A stretch of 15,626 nucleotides of DNA, taken from an uncultured Acidaminococcus sp. (GTDB taxonomy: Bacteria; Bacillota_C; Negativicutes; Acidaminococcales; Acidaminococcaceae). The position numbers and the translations under genes were made by a program. Location of the stretch: the NCBI GenBank assembly GCA_900314165.1, contig OMUE01000003.1, positions 1 through 15,626 of the forward strand. Direction: 5' to 3'. The notes under the pieces are model-generated. The model was not told where the DNA came from and did no database searches. It was given only the letters and a program-made list of their open reading frames with translations. This document shows, one piece after another, positions 8,032 through 14,974 of the stretch. Numbering within the stretch: position 1 is the stretch's first letter; each line of letters begins with the position of its first letter.

Positions 8032-9009
8032 ATGACAGAACCGATTTTACGTATAAAAGACCTGAATGTAGAATTTTTAAATGGCAAAAAGCACATTCCT
8101 GCAGTTATGGACCTGAACCTGGATATCTATCCGGGAGAGACGGTAGGCCTGGTAGGGGAATCCGGCTGCGGGAAATCCACTACGTCCCTGGCCGTTATGG
8201 GCCTGCTGGATCCCCGGTATTCCTGTATTCCCAAAGGCTCTATAGAGCTGGCGGGGCAGGACTTGTTGAAACTAAGCCCGCAGGAAATCCAGAAGGTTCG
8301 GGGCAAGGATATGGCTATGATTTTCCAGGAACCTATGACGAGCCTGAACCCGGTGTACACAGTGGGCAAGCAGCTGACAGAAGGCATTATGCTGCACCAG
8401 CATGTGAGCCGGAAAGAAGCAGAAGAACAAGCTATCGACATGATGAAGAAGGTGGAGATTCCCCGGCCGGAAATCATGCTGAAGAGCTATCCCTTCGAGC
8501 TGAGCGGCGGCATGCGGCAGCGCATCATGATTGCCATGGCCCTGTCCTGCCACCCGAAGCTGCTGATTGCCGATGAACCCACAACAGCACTGGATGTGAC
8601 GGTACAGGCTCAGATTCTGGACCTGATGAACTCCCTGAAGGATGAGCTGGGCATGGCCATCATCCTCATTACCCATGATCTGGGGGTAGTGGCGGAAATG
8701 TGCAAGTACGTGTATGTCATGTACGCCGGGGAAATCGTGGAGACGGCGGCTATAGACGACCTGCTGCGGGAGCCCCTGCATCCTTATACCCAGGGGCTGC
8801 TGAACTCTCTGCCGGAACGCTGGAACGGGCAGGGTAAGCTGTACAGCATCCCCGGCGTGGTTCCCCCTGCGGGCACGAAGATCGATGGCTGCCGGTTTGC
8901 GGACCGCTGCCAGTATTGCAAGGAACAATGCCGTCAGATTCCTCCGCCCATGGTGCGGATTGACGAACATCGTTCTGCCCGGTGCTTCCGGGTCATGACG
9001 AAACAATAG
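8032..9009 (+). CDS. dppD: Peptide ABC transporter ATP-binding protein, DppD type
   Basis: A 325-residue cytoplasmic ATPase that powers peptide import. Walker A is GESGCGKST (42-50), the Q-loop lies in [12 protein letters not shown], the signature is LSGGMRQR (157-164), Walker B ends in ADEPTTALD with D181-E182, and the switch His is H215. The C-terminal oligopeptide-transporter extension has cysteines at 287, 293, 300 and 318 (C-x5-C-x6-C-x17-C), with an extra C296. In characterised DppD proteins such a cluster can bind [4Fe-4S]. I chose ATG 8032, which follows AGGGAAGGTG at normal spacing; GTG 8023 lies inside that ribosome site. The next ATPase starts 12 bases after the stop. Confidence 0.94.
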   Translation: MTEPILRIKDLNVEFLNGKKHIPAVMDLNLDIYPGETVGLVGESGCGKSTTSLAVMGLLDPRYSCIPKGSIELAGQDLLKLSPQEIQKVRGKDMAMIFQEPMTSLNPVYTVGKQLTEGIMLHQHVSRKEAEEQAIDMMKKVEIPRPEIMLKSYPFELSGGMRQRIMIAMALSCHPKLLIADEPTTALDVTVQAQILDLMNSLKDELGMAIILITHDLGVVAEMCKYVYVMYAGEIVETAAIDDLLREPLHPYTQGLLNSLPERWNGQGKLYSIPGVVPPAGTKIDGCRFADRCQYCKEQCRQIPPPMVRIDEHRSARCFRVMTKQ

Positions 9010-9021
9010 GAGGCGGAGACT

Positions 9022-10008
9022 ATGACAGAACAAACACCTATATTGGAGCTTCGCCACCTGAAAAAATACTTTCCTATCTATGATGAATCCGTCCTCTTTT
9101 CCAAGAAAAAAGGGGATGTAAAGGCTGTGGACGATGTAAGCTTCTCCGTGAACCGGGGAGAAACCCTGGGCATCGTTGGAGAGTCCGGCTGTGGCAAGTC
9201 CACACTGGGCAAGACCCTTATGCGGCTCATTGAACCAACTGGAGGACAAGTGCTGTTCCATGGACTGGACATCGTGCCCTTGGATAATGAACGGATGCGG
9301 GCTATCCGCAGAGCCATCCAGATGGTATTCCAGGATCCCTATGCATCCCTGAATCCCCGGATGACCATCGGCCGTACGCTGGAAGAACCTCTGCTTATCC
9401 AAAAGGTGGGGACGGCGGAGACACGGCGCCAGGCAGCGGAAGAGATTCTGGAGGAAGTAGGGTTGAATAAAAAGCACTATTACAGCTATCCTCACGAATT
9501 TTCTGGTGGCCAGCGCCAGCGCATCGCCATTGCCAGAGCCTTGATCAGCCGGCCGGAGCTCATCGTAGCTGATGAAGCGGTATCGGCGCTGGACGTATCC
9601 GTCCAGGCCCAGATCCTGAACCTGATGCAGGAGCTGCAGGAAAAATACCAGTTGACCTACCTGTTCATTTCCCATGACTTGTCCGTCATCCGGTATATCA
9701 GCGACCGGATTGTGGTCATGTACTTGGGACGGGTTATGGAGATTGCCGATACGGAAGAGTTGTTTACTCATACGCTGCATCCCTATACTCAGGGCCTGCT
9801 GGCAGCGGCACCCAGACTGGATCGGCGGCGGGAGCACAAGGCTATGATCCTGAACACGGATATCCCTAGTGCATCCAATCCTCCCAGCGGCTGCGTGTTC
9901 CACACCCGGTGTCCTTTTGCCAAAGACATCTGCTCAAAAGAAATCCCTCAATTGAAGGATGTTGGCAATCACCATATCGTGGCCTGCCATTTTGCAGGGA
10001 AAGATTGA
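9022..10008 (+). CDS. dppF: Peptide ABC transporter ATP-binding protein, DppF type
   Basis: A 328-residue ATPase, partner of the DppD-type subunit. Walker A is GESGCGKST (53-61), the Q-loop region is VFQDPYASLNPR, the signature is FSGGQRQR (160-167), Walker B ends in ADEAVSALD with D184-E185 (Ala where Pro is more usual), and the switch His is H218. The C-terminal extension carries C291, C297, C304 and C322 in exactly the C-x5-C-x6-C-x17-C spacing of its partner. A start-proximal insertion (LFSKKKGDVKAVDDV) is typical of DppF/OppF proteins. The ribosome site GGAGG is within 9005-9017 and the ATG at 9022. It is the last transporter gene; the next gene has its own apparent promoter. Confidence 0.94.
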   Translation: MTEQTPILELRHLKKYFPIYDESVLFSKKKGDVKAVDDVSFSVNRGETLGIVGESGCGKSTLGKTLMRLIEPTGGQVLFHGLDIVPLDNERMRAIRRAIQMVFQDPYASLNPRMTIGRTLEEPLLIQKVGTAETRRQAAEEILEEVGLNKKHYYSYPHEFSGGQRQRIAIARALISRPELIVADEAVSALDVSVQAQILNLMQELQEKYQLTYLFISHDLSVIRYISDRIVVMYLGRVMEIADTEELFTHTLHPYTQGLLAAAPRLDRRREHKAMILNTDIPSASNPPSGCVFHTRCPFAKDICSKEIPQLKDVGNHHIVACHFAGKD

Positions 10009-10017
10009 TTAGACGTG

Positions 10018-10077
10018 AGACGTTAGATGGTAGTGTGCGCTGGACCACTACTATCTAACGTCTAATTTCTAACGTCT
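10018..10077. repeat. Large inverted repeat between dppF and pepT
   Basis: Arms of 18 bases, 10018-10035 and 10046-10063, pair throughout with a single G-T position and a 10-base loop. The inner word CTAACGTCT is repeated at 10069-10077, and a partial AGACG precedes the left arm. There is no T tract, so termination is uncertain; it could stabilise the 3' end of the transporter mRNA. Confidence 0.75.
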
Positions 10078-10088
10078 CTTCCCACCAA

Positions 10089-10099
10089 TATGCTACAAT
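10089..10099 (+). promoter_or_regulatory. Extended -10 promoter for pepT and the GGT-like gene
   Basis: TATGCTACAAT contains TG one base before TACAAT (10094-10099), the extended -10 form that needs little or no -35 box; none is visible. A second TATAAT overlaps at 10099-10104. Initiation would fall about 23 bases before the pepT start codon, just ahead of the ribosome site. Confidence 0.5.
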
Positions 10100-10128
10100 A
10101 TAATCATCAAACCCAAGGAGGTACGACG

Positions 10129-11391
10129 ATGTCTGCAATACGGGATGAACTTTTGGAACGGTTTTTACGGTATGTGAATATTCCTTCTCAAAGCCGGGCA
10201 GGGGGCGCAGTGCCCAGCTCTCCTACCCAGTGGCATATGGCTCAGCAGCTGGAGGTGGAGCTGGAGCTCATGGACCTGGAAGACCTGCACACCAGCAAGA
10301 AGTGTGTGCTGACGGGCTATCTGCCGGCCAACCTGCCGGCGGGTTTTACGGGCAAGGTGCCGAAGATCGGCTTCGTCACCCATCTGGATACGGTGGACGT
10401 GAACCTGAGCCCCATCATCAACCCCCATGTGGTGAAAGCGTATCCCGGTGGGGATGTGGTGCTGAACCAAGAAAAGAATATCATTATGAAGGCTTCTGAA
10501 CACCCGGAACTGGCAGCCTATGTGGGCCAGGACATTGTGTTCAGCGACGGCACCAGTGTGCTGGGAGCGGACAACAAGTCGGCCATTGCCAACGTCATGA
10601 CCATGATCCACACCTTGTTCACCCATCCGGAAATCTACCACGGGGACATCTACGTGGCCTTCGTGCCCGACGAAGAAGTAGGCCTGCGGGGCTCCAAGAG
10701 CATGGAATTCGAACGGTTCCCTGTGGACTTTGCTTATACCATCGACTGCTGTGAACTAGGGGAAGTGGTGTACGAGACCTTTAATGCCGGCAGTGCTTTC
10801 GTGAATATCCAGGGGGTCAGCGCCCATCCCATGAGCGCCAAGGGCAATCTGGTGAACCCGACGCTGCTGGCTGTGGACCTGGCCAATATGTTTGACCGGA
10901 AAGAGACTCCGGAGTGCACGGAAGGCAAAGAAGGCTATATCTGGATCAAATCCATCCAGTCCAATGCTTCCCGGGCGGAAATGCGGCTGGACATCCGGGA
11001 TCATGACAAGGCGAAATACGAAGAGAAGAAGCAGAAGATCCGCGATGCAGTGGCCGCTCTGCAGGCCAAAGAGCCCAGAGCCCGGATCCGGCTGGACATG
11101 GAAGATACCTACGGCAACATTGCCGATGCCCTGACGCCGGAAAACCATAAGGCCATCGACTATATCTACGAGGCCATGAAGGAACTGGGCATTACTCCTA
11201 AGACCATTGCCATGCGGGGCGGCACGGACGGTTCCTTCATTTCCACAAAAGGCATCTTCACGCCCAACTATTTTACCGGCGGCCTGAATTTCCACTCCAA
11301 ATACGAATTCCTGCCCATTCCCAGCCTGGAAAAATCCTACCAGGTGACCATGAAGATTGTGGAATTGGTGTATAAGAGTGCGCTGGCTTAA
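10129..11391 (+). CDS. pepT: Peptidase T-like tripeptidase (M20B metallopeptidase)
   Basis: A 420-residue cytoplasmic zinc aminotripeptidase, close to the ~408 residues of E. coli PepT. By comparison with that enzyme the metal ligands and catalytic residues are all visible: H85 and D87 (THLDTVD), D148 (LGADNKS), E182-E183 (VPDEEVG), D206 (AYTID) and H389 (NFHSKYE). The dimerisation lid domain sits in the middle, starting near AGSAFVNIQGVSAHP. I chose ATG 10129 because AAGGAGG (10115-10121) precedes it at normal spacing; an upstream in-frame ATG at 10090 overlaps the promoter. It lies 20 bases before the GGT-like gene and after a peptide importer, so the likely role is to release amino acids from imported tripeptides. 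Several close M20 relatives exist, so strict tripeptide preference is inferred. Confidence 0.92.
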   Translation: MSAIRDELLERFLRYVNIPSQSRAGGAVPSSPTQWHMAQQLEVELELMDLEDLHTSKKCVLTGYLPANLPAGFTGKVPKIGFVTHLDTVDVNLSPIINPHVVKAYPGGDVVLNQEKNIIMKASEHPELAAYVGQDIVFSDGTSVLGADNKSAIANVMTMIHTLFTHPEIYHGDIYVAFVPDEEVGLRGSKSMEFERFPVDFAYTIDCCELGEVVYETFNAGSAFVNIQGVSAHPMSAKGNLVNPTLLAVDLANMFDRKETPECTEGKEGYIWIKSIQSNASRAEMRLDIRDHDKAKYEEKKQKIRDAVAALQAKEPRARIRLDMEDTYGNIADALTPENHKAIDYIYEAMKELGITPKTIAMRGGTDGSFISTKGIFTPNYFTGGLNFHSKYEFLPIPSLEKSYQVTMKIVELVYKSALA

Positions 11392-11411
11392 CTAAGAAAC
11401 GGAGGTATCCC

Positions 11412-13031
11412 ATGTTATCCTTTGATTCTTCTTCCTATCCTTATCCCTCCCGGCGGAGGGTGGTGTATGCAACCCACGGCATGGTGTGCACGGGGCAGCC
11501 TTTGGCAGCTCAGGCAGGGCTGCGGATGCTGCTGCAGGGGGGCAACGCCATCGATGCTGCCATTGCGACGGCTATCTGCCTGACGGTAGTAGAGCCTACG
11601 TCCAACGGCCTGGGCAGCGATGCCTTTGCTTTAGTATGGGTGAAAGACGACCACAAGCTGTACGGCCTGAATGCCAGCGGCCCGGCACCTATGGGTATCA
11701 GCCGGGAAGCCCTGGCAGAAAAGGGCATTACGGACGTGGTGCCGGACCGAGGCTGGATTCCTGTGACAGTGCCCGGCGCAGTATCCGGCTGGGCAGAGCT
11801 TCATAAGCGGTTTGGCAAGCTGCCCTTTGAAAAACTGTTCGAGCCAGCCATAGAATATGCTGAAGACGGGTTCCCGCTGTCCCCGACCATGAGCAAATTG
11901 TGGAAGAGTGCGGAAAAACTGTTCTCAAAATATAAAGAGGATCCTGCCTTTGCCGGCTGGTTCCAGACCTTCTTAGGCAAGGGCCGGGCCCCGGAGCCCG
12001 GAGAACGGGTCGTGCTGCCTGACCATGCCAAGACCCTGAAGCGTATTGCGGCTTCCTACGGGGAAGCCTTCTACCGGGGTGAACTTGCGGAAGCCATTGA
12101 CGCCTTCAGCCGTAAGACCGGCGGCTATCTCCGTAAAGAAGACCTGGCAGCCTATAAGGCTCAGTGGGTGGATCCCATTACGGTGAACTACCGGGGCTAC
12201 AACGTGTGGGAGATTCCTCCCAATGGCCACGGCATTACGGCCCTCATGGCGCTGAATATCCTGAAGGGCTTTGAACTGGGCGAAAAAGAGACCGTGGACA
12301 CGTATCACAAGCAGATCGAGGCCCTGAAGCTGGCCTTCTCTGATGCAAAACAGTACGTGGCAGATCCCCGGTTCATGAAGACGAAGGTGGCGGATATGCT
12401 GTCCGACGAATATGCGGCACAGCGGCGCAGCCTCATCGGGGAAAAGGCCATCATGCCTACGTATGGCAAACCCTTCAGCGGCGGCACGGTCTATATGTGC
12501 GCGGCGGACGGGGAAGGCAATATGGTGTCCTTCATCCAGAGCAACTTCAAAGGCTTCGGCTCCGGCATCGTGATTCCCGGCTGGGGCATCGCCCTGAACG
12601 ACAGAGGGCATAATTTCTACCTGGATCCCAACAGCGACAACTGCTTGGCGCCAGGGAAGAAACCCTACCATACCATTATTCCGGGATTCCTGACGAAAGA
12701 CGGGGAAGCCGTTGGTTCTTTCGGGGTCATGGGCGGCTTCATGCAGCCTCAGGGACACCTGCAGGTCATGGTCAATACCCTGAATTACCACATGAATCCC
12801 CAGGCGGCGCTGGATGCACCGCGGTGGCAGTGGACCGCAGGGAAGCATATTGAGATAGAATCCGGCGTGGCACCGGAGATCATAGAGGGCCTGCGGCAAA
12901 GAGGCCACGAGGTCACTGTATTGGACGATACCATCAGCTTCGGCCGCGGCCAGATGATCTGGCGTCAGCCCGATGGCGTCCTGTGCGGCGCTACAGAACC
13001 CCGGACGGACGGCACCGTGGCGGCGTTCTGA
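11412..13031 (+). CDS. Gamma-glutamyltransferase-like Ntn hydrolase, no signal peptide
   Basis: A 539-residue member of the gamma-glutamyltransferase fold (T03), which cuts gamma-glutamyl bonds and self-cleaves to expose a catalytic Thr. Early GGT motifs are clear (GGNAIDAAIATAICL, then NGLGSDAF). Hand alignment places the nucleophile at T359 (GGTVYMCAADGEGN), giving a predicted large subunit 1-358 and small subunit 359-539; the later segment GFGSGIVIPGWGIALNDRG also fits. There is no signal peptide, so the enzyme should be cytoplasmic, as in the YwrD-type branch. Where E. coli GGT has the glutamate-binding Arg of D-F-R-E-M-A-P, this protein has LNASGPAP (86-93) without Arg, so substrate choice may differ; other acylase activity is possible. 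The start has GGAGGT five bases upstream, and the gene is probably cotranscribed with pepT. Confidence 0.88.
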   Translation: MLSFDSSSYPYPSRRRVVYATHGMVCTGQPLAAQAGLRMLLQGGNAIDAAIATAICLTVVEPTSNGLGSDAFALVWVKDDHKLYGLNASGPAPMGISREALAEKGITDVVPDRGWIPVTVPGAVSGWAELHKRFGKLPFEKLFEPAIEYAEDGFPLSPTMSKLWKSAEKLFSKYKEDPAFAGWFQTFLGKGRAPEPGERVVLPDHAKTLKRIAASYGEAFYRGELAEAIDAFSRKTGGYLRKEDLAAYKAQWVDPITVNYRGYNVWEIPPNGHGITALMALNILKGFELGEKETVDTYHKQIEALKLAFSDAKQYVADPRFMKTKVADMLSDEYAAQRRSLIGEKAIMPTYGKPFSGGTVYMCAADGEGNMVSFIQSNFKGFGSGIVIPGWGIALNDRGHNFYLDPNSDNCLAPGKKPYHTIIPGFLTKDGEAVGSFGVMGGFMQPQGHLQVMVNTLNYHMNPQAALDAPRWQWTAGKHIEIESGVAPEIIEGLRQRGHEVTVLDDTISFGRGQMIWRQPDGVLCGATEPRTDGTVAAF

Positions 13032-13042
13032 TTGCTGGGATA

Positions 13043-13085
13043 TAGTGAAAAGTGAACAGTGAAAAGTGAAAAGGCGCTGCTGCGG
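13043..13085 (+). repeat. GYGAA-unit intergenic repeat, copy 2
   Basis: Units AGTGAAA/AGTGAAC/AGTGAAA/AGTGAAA end in GGCGCTGCTGCGG. The same series and ending occur at 209-247, in the gap before tex. It begins 12 bases after the GGT-like stop codon and is not protein coding in any convincing frame. Confidence 0.6.
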
Positions 13086-13174
13086 GCAAGGAAGAAAAGG
13101 AGCTGTGAAAGAATTAACACTGATATGCTCCAATCTTTTAATTTAAAATAAGTACTTGACTCCAACACGAATCC

Positions 13175-13258
13175 GTAGGGGTTCATCGTGAGATGAACCC
13201 ACCAGGAATGCTTTAATTAAGGAATTCTCGGTGGGCGCATCTCACGATGCGCCCCTAC
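13175..13258. repeat. Paired-hairpin inverted repeat (MITE-like or regulatory element)
   Basis: Two 29-base arms, 13175-13203 and 13230-13258, are inverted copies separated by 26 bases. Each arm also folds alone: GGGTTCATC (13179-13187) with GATGAACCC (13192-13200), and GGGCGCATC (13233-13241) with GATGCGCCC (13246-13254). The two hairpins differ by TT/AA against CG/CG, so pairing within each arm is preserved. Confidence 0.8.
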
Positions 13259-13280
13259 AAGGTTATACCAGAGTTAAGCA

Positions 13281-13310
13281 GGAGATGTGATTTTTTCACA
13301 CCTCCTTTTG
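13281..13310 (+). terminator. Possible terminator of the pepT-GGT transcript
   Basis: GGAGATGTGA (13281-13290) pairs with TCACACCTCC (13296-13305) except for one A-C mismatch, with a T-only loop, followed by TTTTG. The stem is moderate and the T tract short, so this is weaker than the other terminators. Between it and the repeat at 13258 I see nothing else. Confidence 0.45.
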
Positions 13311-13401
13311 TTATACCTGAAACATGCTGTTAGTACGAGCAAATATACATTTTTCTATGGCATAAAAAACAGCTAAAATATTATAAAATACGTTAATTTC
13401 A

Positions 13402-13431
13402 TTGCTACAGACCATATTTTTGTACTATAAT
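13402..13431 (+). promoter_or_regulatory. Promoter of the small membrane protein/metal ATPase operon
   Basis: TTGCTA (13402-13407) and a perfect TATAAT (13426-13431) are separated by 18 bases in an AT-rich region. Initiation near 13438 would give an untranslated leader of about 190 bases before the start codon at 13626. Confidence 0.62.
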
Positions 13432-13439
13432 AAAGAATA

Positions 13440-13612
13440 GTCTTATAGACTTGTTTATTAGTATGGAGATACTGAAGTATTGGTTACTGAGAACTAATTT
13501 TAATGCGGCTTTCAGGGTTGGGATTAGGGTCAATCCCGGAAGATTAGACAGCTCTGCCAAACTTACGTACAAGGACTTCCTAATGTGTCAAATTCTCCGA
13601 ATCAAGAGGAAA
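13440..13612 (+). promoter_or_regulatory. Long structured leader ahead of the metal ATPase operon
   Basis: No convincing gene is present here. Visible pairings are GGGATT (13520-13525) with AATCCC (13532-13537), and GGAAG (13538-13542) with CTTCC (13576-13580), leaving unpaired purine-rich sequence before the ribosome site. The length and position allow a cis-acting RNA such as a metal-sensing riboswitch, but I do not recognise a known family. Confidence 0.3.
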
Positions 13613-13625
13613 GGTGGAAAACACT

Positions 13626-13919
13626 ATGGAAAGAGAAGACTGGGTAAAGACGGGTTTGGTCGCTGGAGGCGCCGTGTTGGGCCTTTTGGGCGAAAGACTG
13701 TTCAAATCTAAACTCATGAAGAAAGCTGCCATCAAGACGACGGCTGCTGCCCTGCGCGTACAAAAATGCGCTTCCGAAAGCTCTGCCTGCCTGCAGGCTC
13801 AAGCTGACGACATCGTAGCTGCCGCTAAGGAAGAAAACCGGAAAGCTGAAGAAGCCGAAGCTGCAGAAAAGGCAGCCAAAGAAGCCGCTGCTCCTGTAGT
13901 AGAAGACGAAGCGAAGTAA
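13626..13919 (+). CDS. Small single-pass membrane protein of a metal ATPase pair (DUF6110/PacL-like)
   Basis: A 97-residue protein with a single glycine-rich hydrophobic segment at about residues 9-26 (TGLVAGGAVLGLLGERLF), a basic patch, then an Ala/Glu/Lys-rich helical tail likely to form a coiled coil and ending in acidic residues. Two cysteines, C48 and C55, lie just after the membrane side. It resembles small proteins encoded next to P-type metal ATPases in anaerobic Firmicutes, and in layout the mycobacterial PacL proteins that chaperone metal to and stabilise CtpC. ATG 13626 follows AAGGTGG at good spacing; GTG 13614 overlaps it. It is 38 bases ahead of the ATPase gene, so a joint role is likely. 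Function by homology is tentative, and the PacL metal-binding tail motif is not visible. Confidence 0.75.
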   Translation: MEREDWVKTGLVAGGAVLGLLGERLFKSKLMKKAAIKTTAAALRVQKCASESSACLQAQADDIVAAAKEENRKAEEAEAAEKAAKEAAAPVVEDEAK

Positions 13920-13957
13920 GCCCCGTTCCCTGAATCCTAGGAAAGGGAGCGAGCACT

Positions 13958-14974
13958 ATGAAATTTCAAATTGAACACGATGTACCCGGACGCCTGCGGG
14001 TGCGCTGCCTGGCTGTGAAGGGCGTGGCTGTGCGCTCTTTCGATATGGAACAGGGCGCGGCTGTGCTGGGCGGTCTGGAACGGGTTCCCGGCATCCACAA
14101 GGTGAAACTGTATTCCGCTGCTGCCGGCATTGCCATCCTCTATGACCCTGAGGATCCCCGCCCCATCCGGGATGGGATCGTCAAGGCCCTGGCCCGGTTG
14201 AACATCAACGACCCGGACCTGCGGAAGGCTACGAAGGACAAGGCCGGCGCCCTGCAGCTGAACCGGGATTACCGGAATAAGCTGCTGAAGCTCATCGCCA
14301 AGCACTATCTGTGCCGCTGGTTCCTGCCCATGCCCATCAAAATGGTGCGCCTGTGGTACCATACCCTGGGCTATATCCGCCTGGGCCTGAAATCCCTGCG
14401 CCACGGCCGGCTGGATGTGCCGGTGCTGGATGCCAGCGCCATTACGGCGGCCATGCTGCAGAACGATACGGCTACGGCCGGCTCCGTTATGTTCCTGCTG
14501 CGGATCGGGAACCTGCTGGAAGAATGGACGTATAAGAAATCCGTCCACGACCTGGCGGACAATATGTCCCTGCACATCGATACGGTGTGGAAAGTCATCG
14601 ATGGTACGGAAGTGGAAGTACCCCTGTCCGATGTCAAGGCCGGGGATCTGGTCAGTGTGAAGATGGGCAGTACCATCCCTCTGGACGGCGAGGTAGCCCA
14701 GGGGGATGCTATGGTGAACCAGGCTTCCATGACCGGGGAATCCATGCCCGTCCACAAGACTCCGGGCCTGACGGTGTACGCAGGCACGGTAGTGGAAGAC
14801 GGGGAAATCATCGTCAAGGTCAAGAGCGGCGCCGGTGGCAACCGCTACGACCGGATCGTAAAGATGATCCAGGATTCCGAATCCTTCAAATCCAACCTGG
14901 AAAGCCGGGCTTCCCATCTGGCGGACAGCCTGGTACCCTGGTGCCTGGGGGCACGGCGCTCACGTATCTTCTGA
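13958..14974 (+). pseudogene. Heavy-metal P-type ATPase, N-terminal part up to a frameshift
   Basis: This frame encodes the first 331 or so residues of a P1B-type metal-exporting ATPase, then ends after 7 unrelated residues. It has an N-terminal HMA-like region starting PGRLRVRC but lacking the usual C-x-x-C, membrane helices around residues 110-195, and the actuator domain with PLDGEV and the dephosphorylation motif TGES (259-262). At the five-G tract 14947-14951 the expected LADSLVPWCLG-G-TALTYLL can be restored by one extra G; as written it reads A-R-R-S-R-I-F and stops at 14972-14974. The rest continues in another frame to the window end. A sequencing error, a true recent mutation or a phase-variable tract would all look like this. 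ATG 13958 follows GGAAAGGGAG. Confidence 0.82.

Noticed and set aside
9571..9597. Walker B variant DEAVSALD in the DppF-type ATPase as a possible defect
   Set aside because: The Asp and catalytic Glu are intact and the residue after Glu varies in this family; the Pro to Ala change is not evidence of inactivity.
8272..9903. Long minus-strand open frame opposite the two ATPase genes
   Set aside because: It spans two genes with intact Walker motifs on the + strand; its length follows from codon bias, and no ribosome site or domain is visible.
13043..13085. CRISPR-like short repeats
   Set aside because: Units are about 7 bases long, contiguous and without unique spacers, so this is simple repeat sequence and no CRISPR array; no cas genes are present.
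13500..13590. tRNA-like stretch in the leader
   Set aside because: No T-arm consensus, acceptor stem or anticodon arm can be formed together on either strand.
13451..13711. Possible 86-residue gene in the leader before the small membrane protein
   Set aside because: It starts at TTG without a ribosome site, overlaps the better supported gene at 13626 by more than 80 bases, and its product looks random and very basic.
13937..14917. Minus-strand open frame opposite the metal ATPase
   Set aside because: The + strand frame contains clear P-type ATPase motifs; the opposite translation has shadow composition and no start signal.
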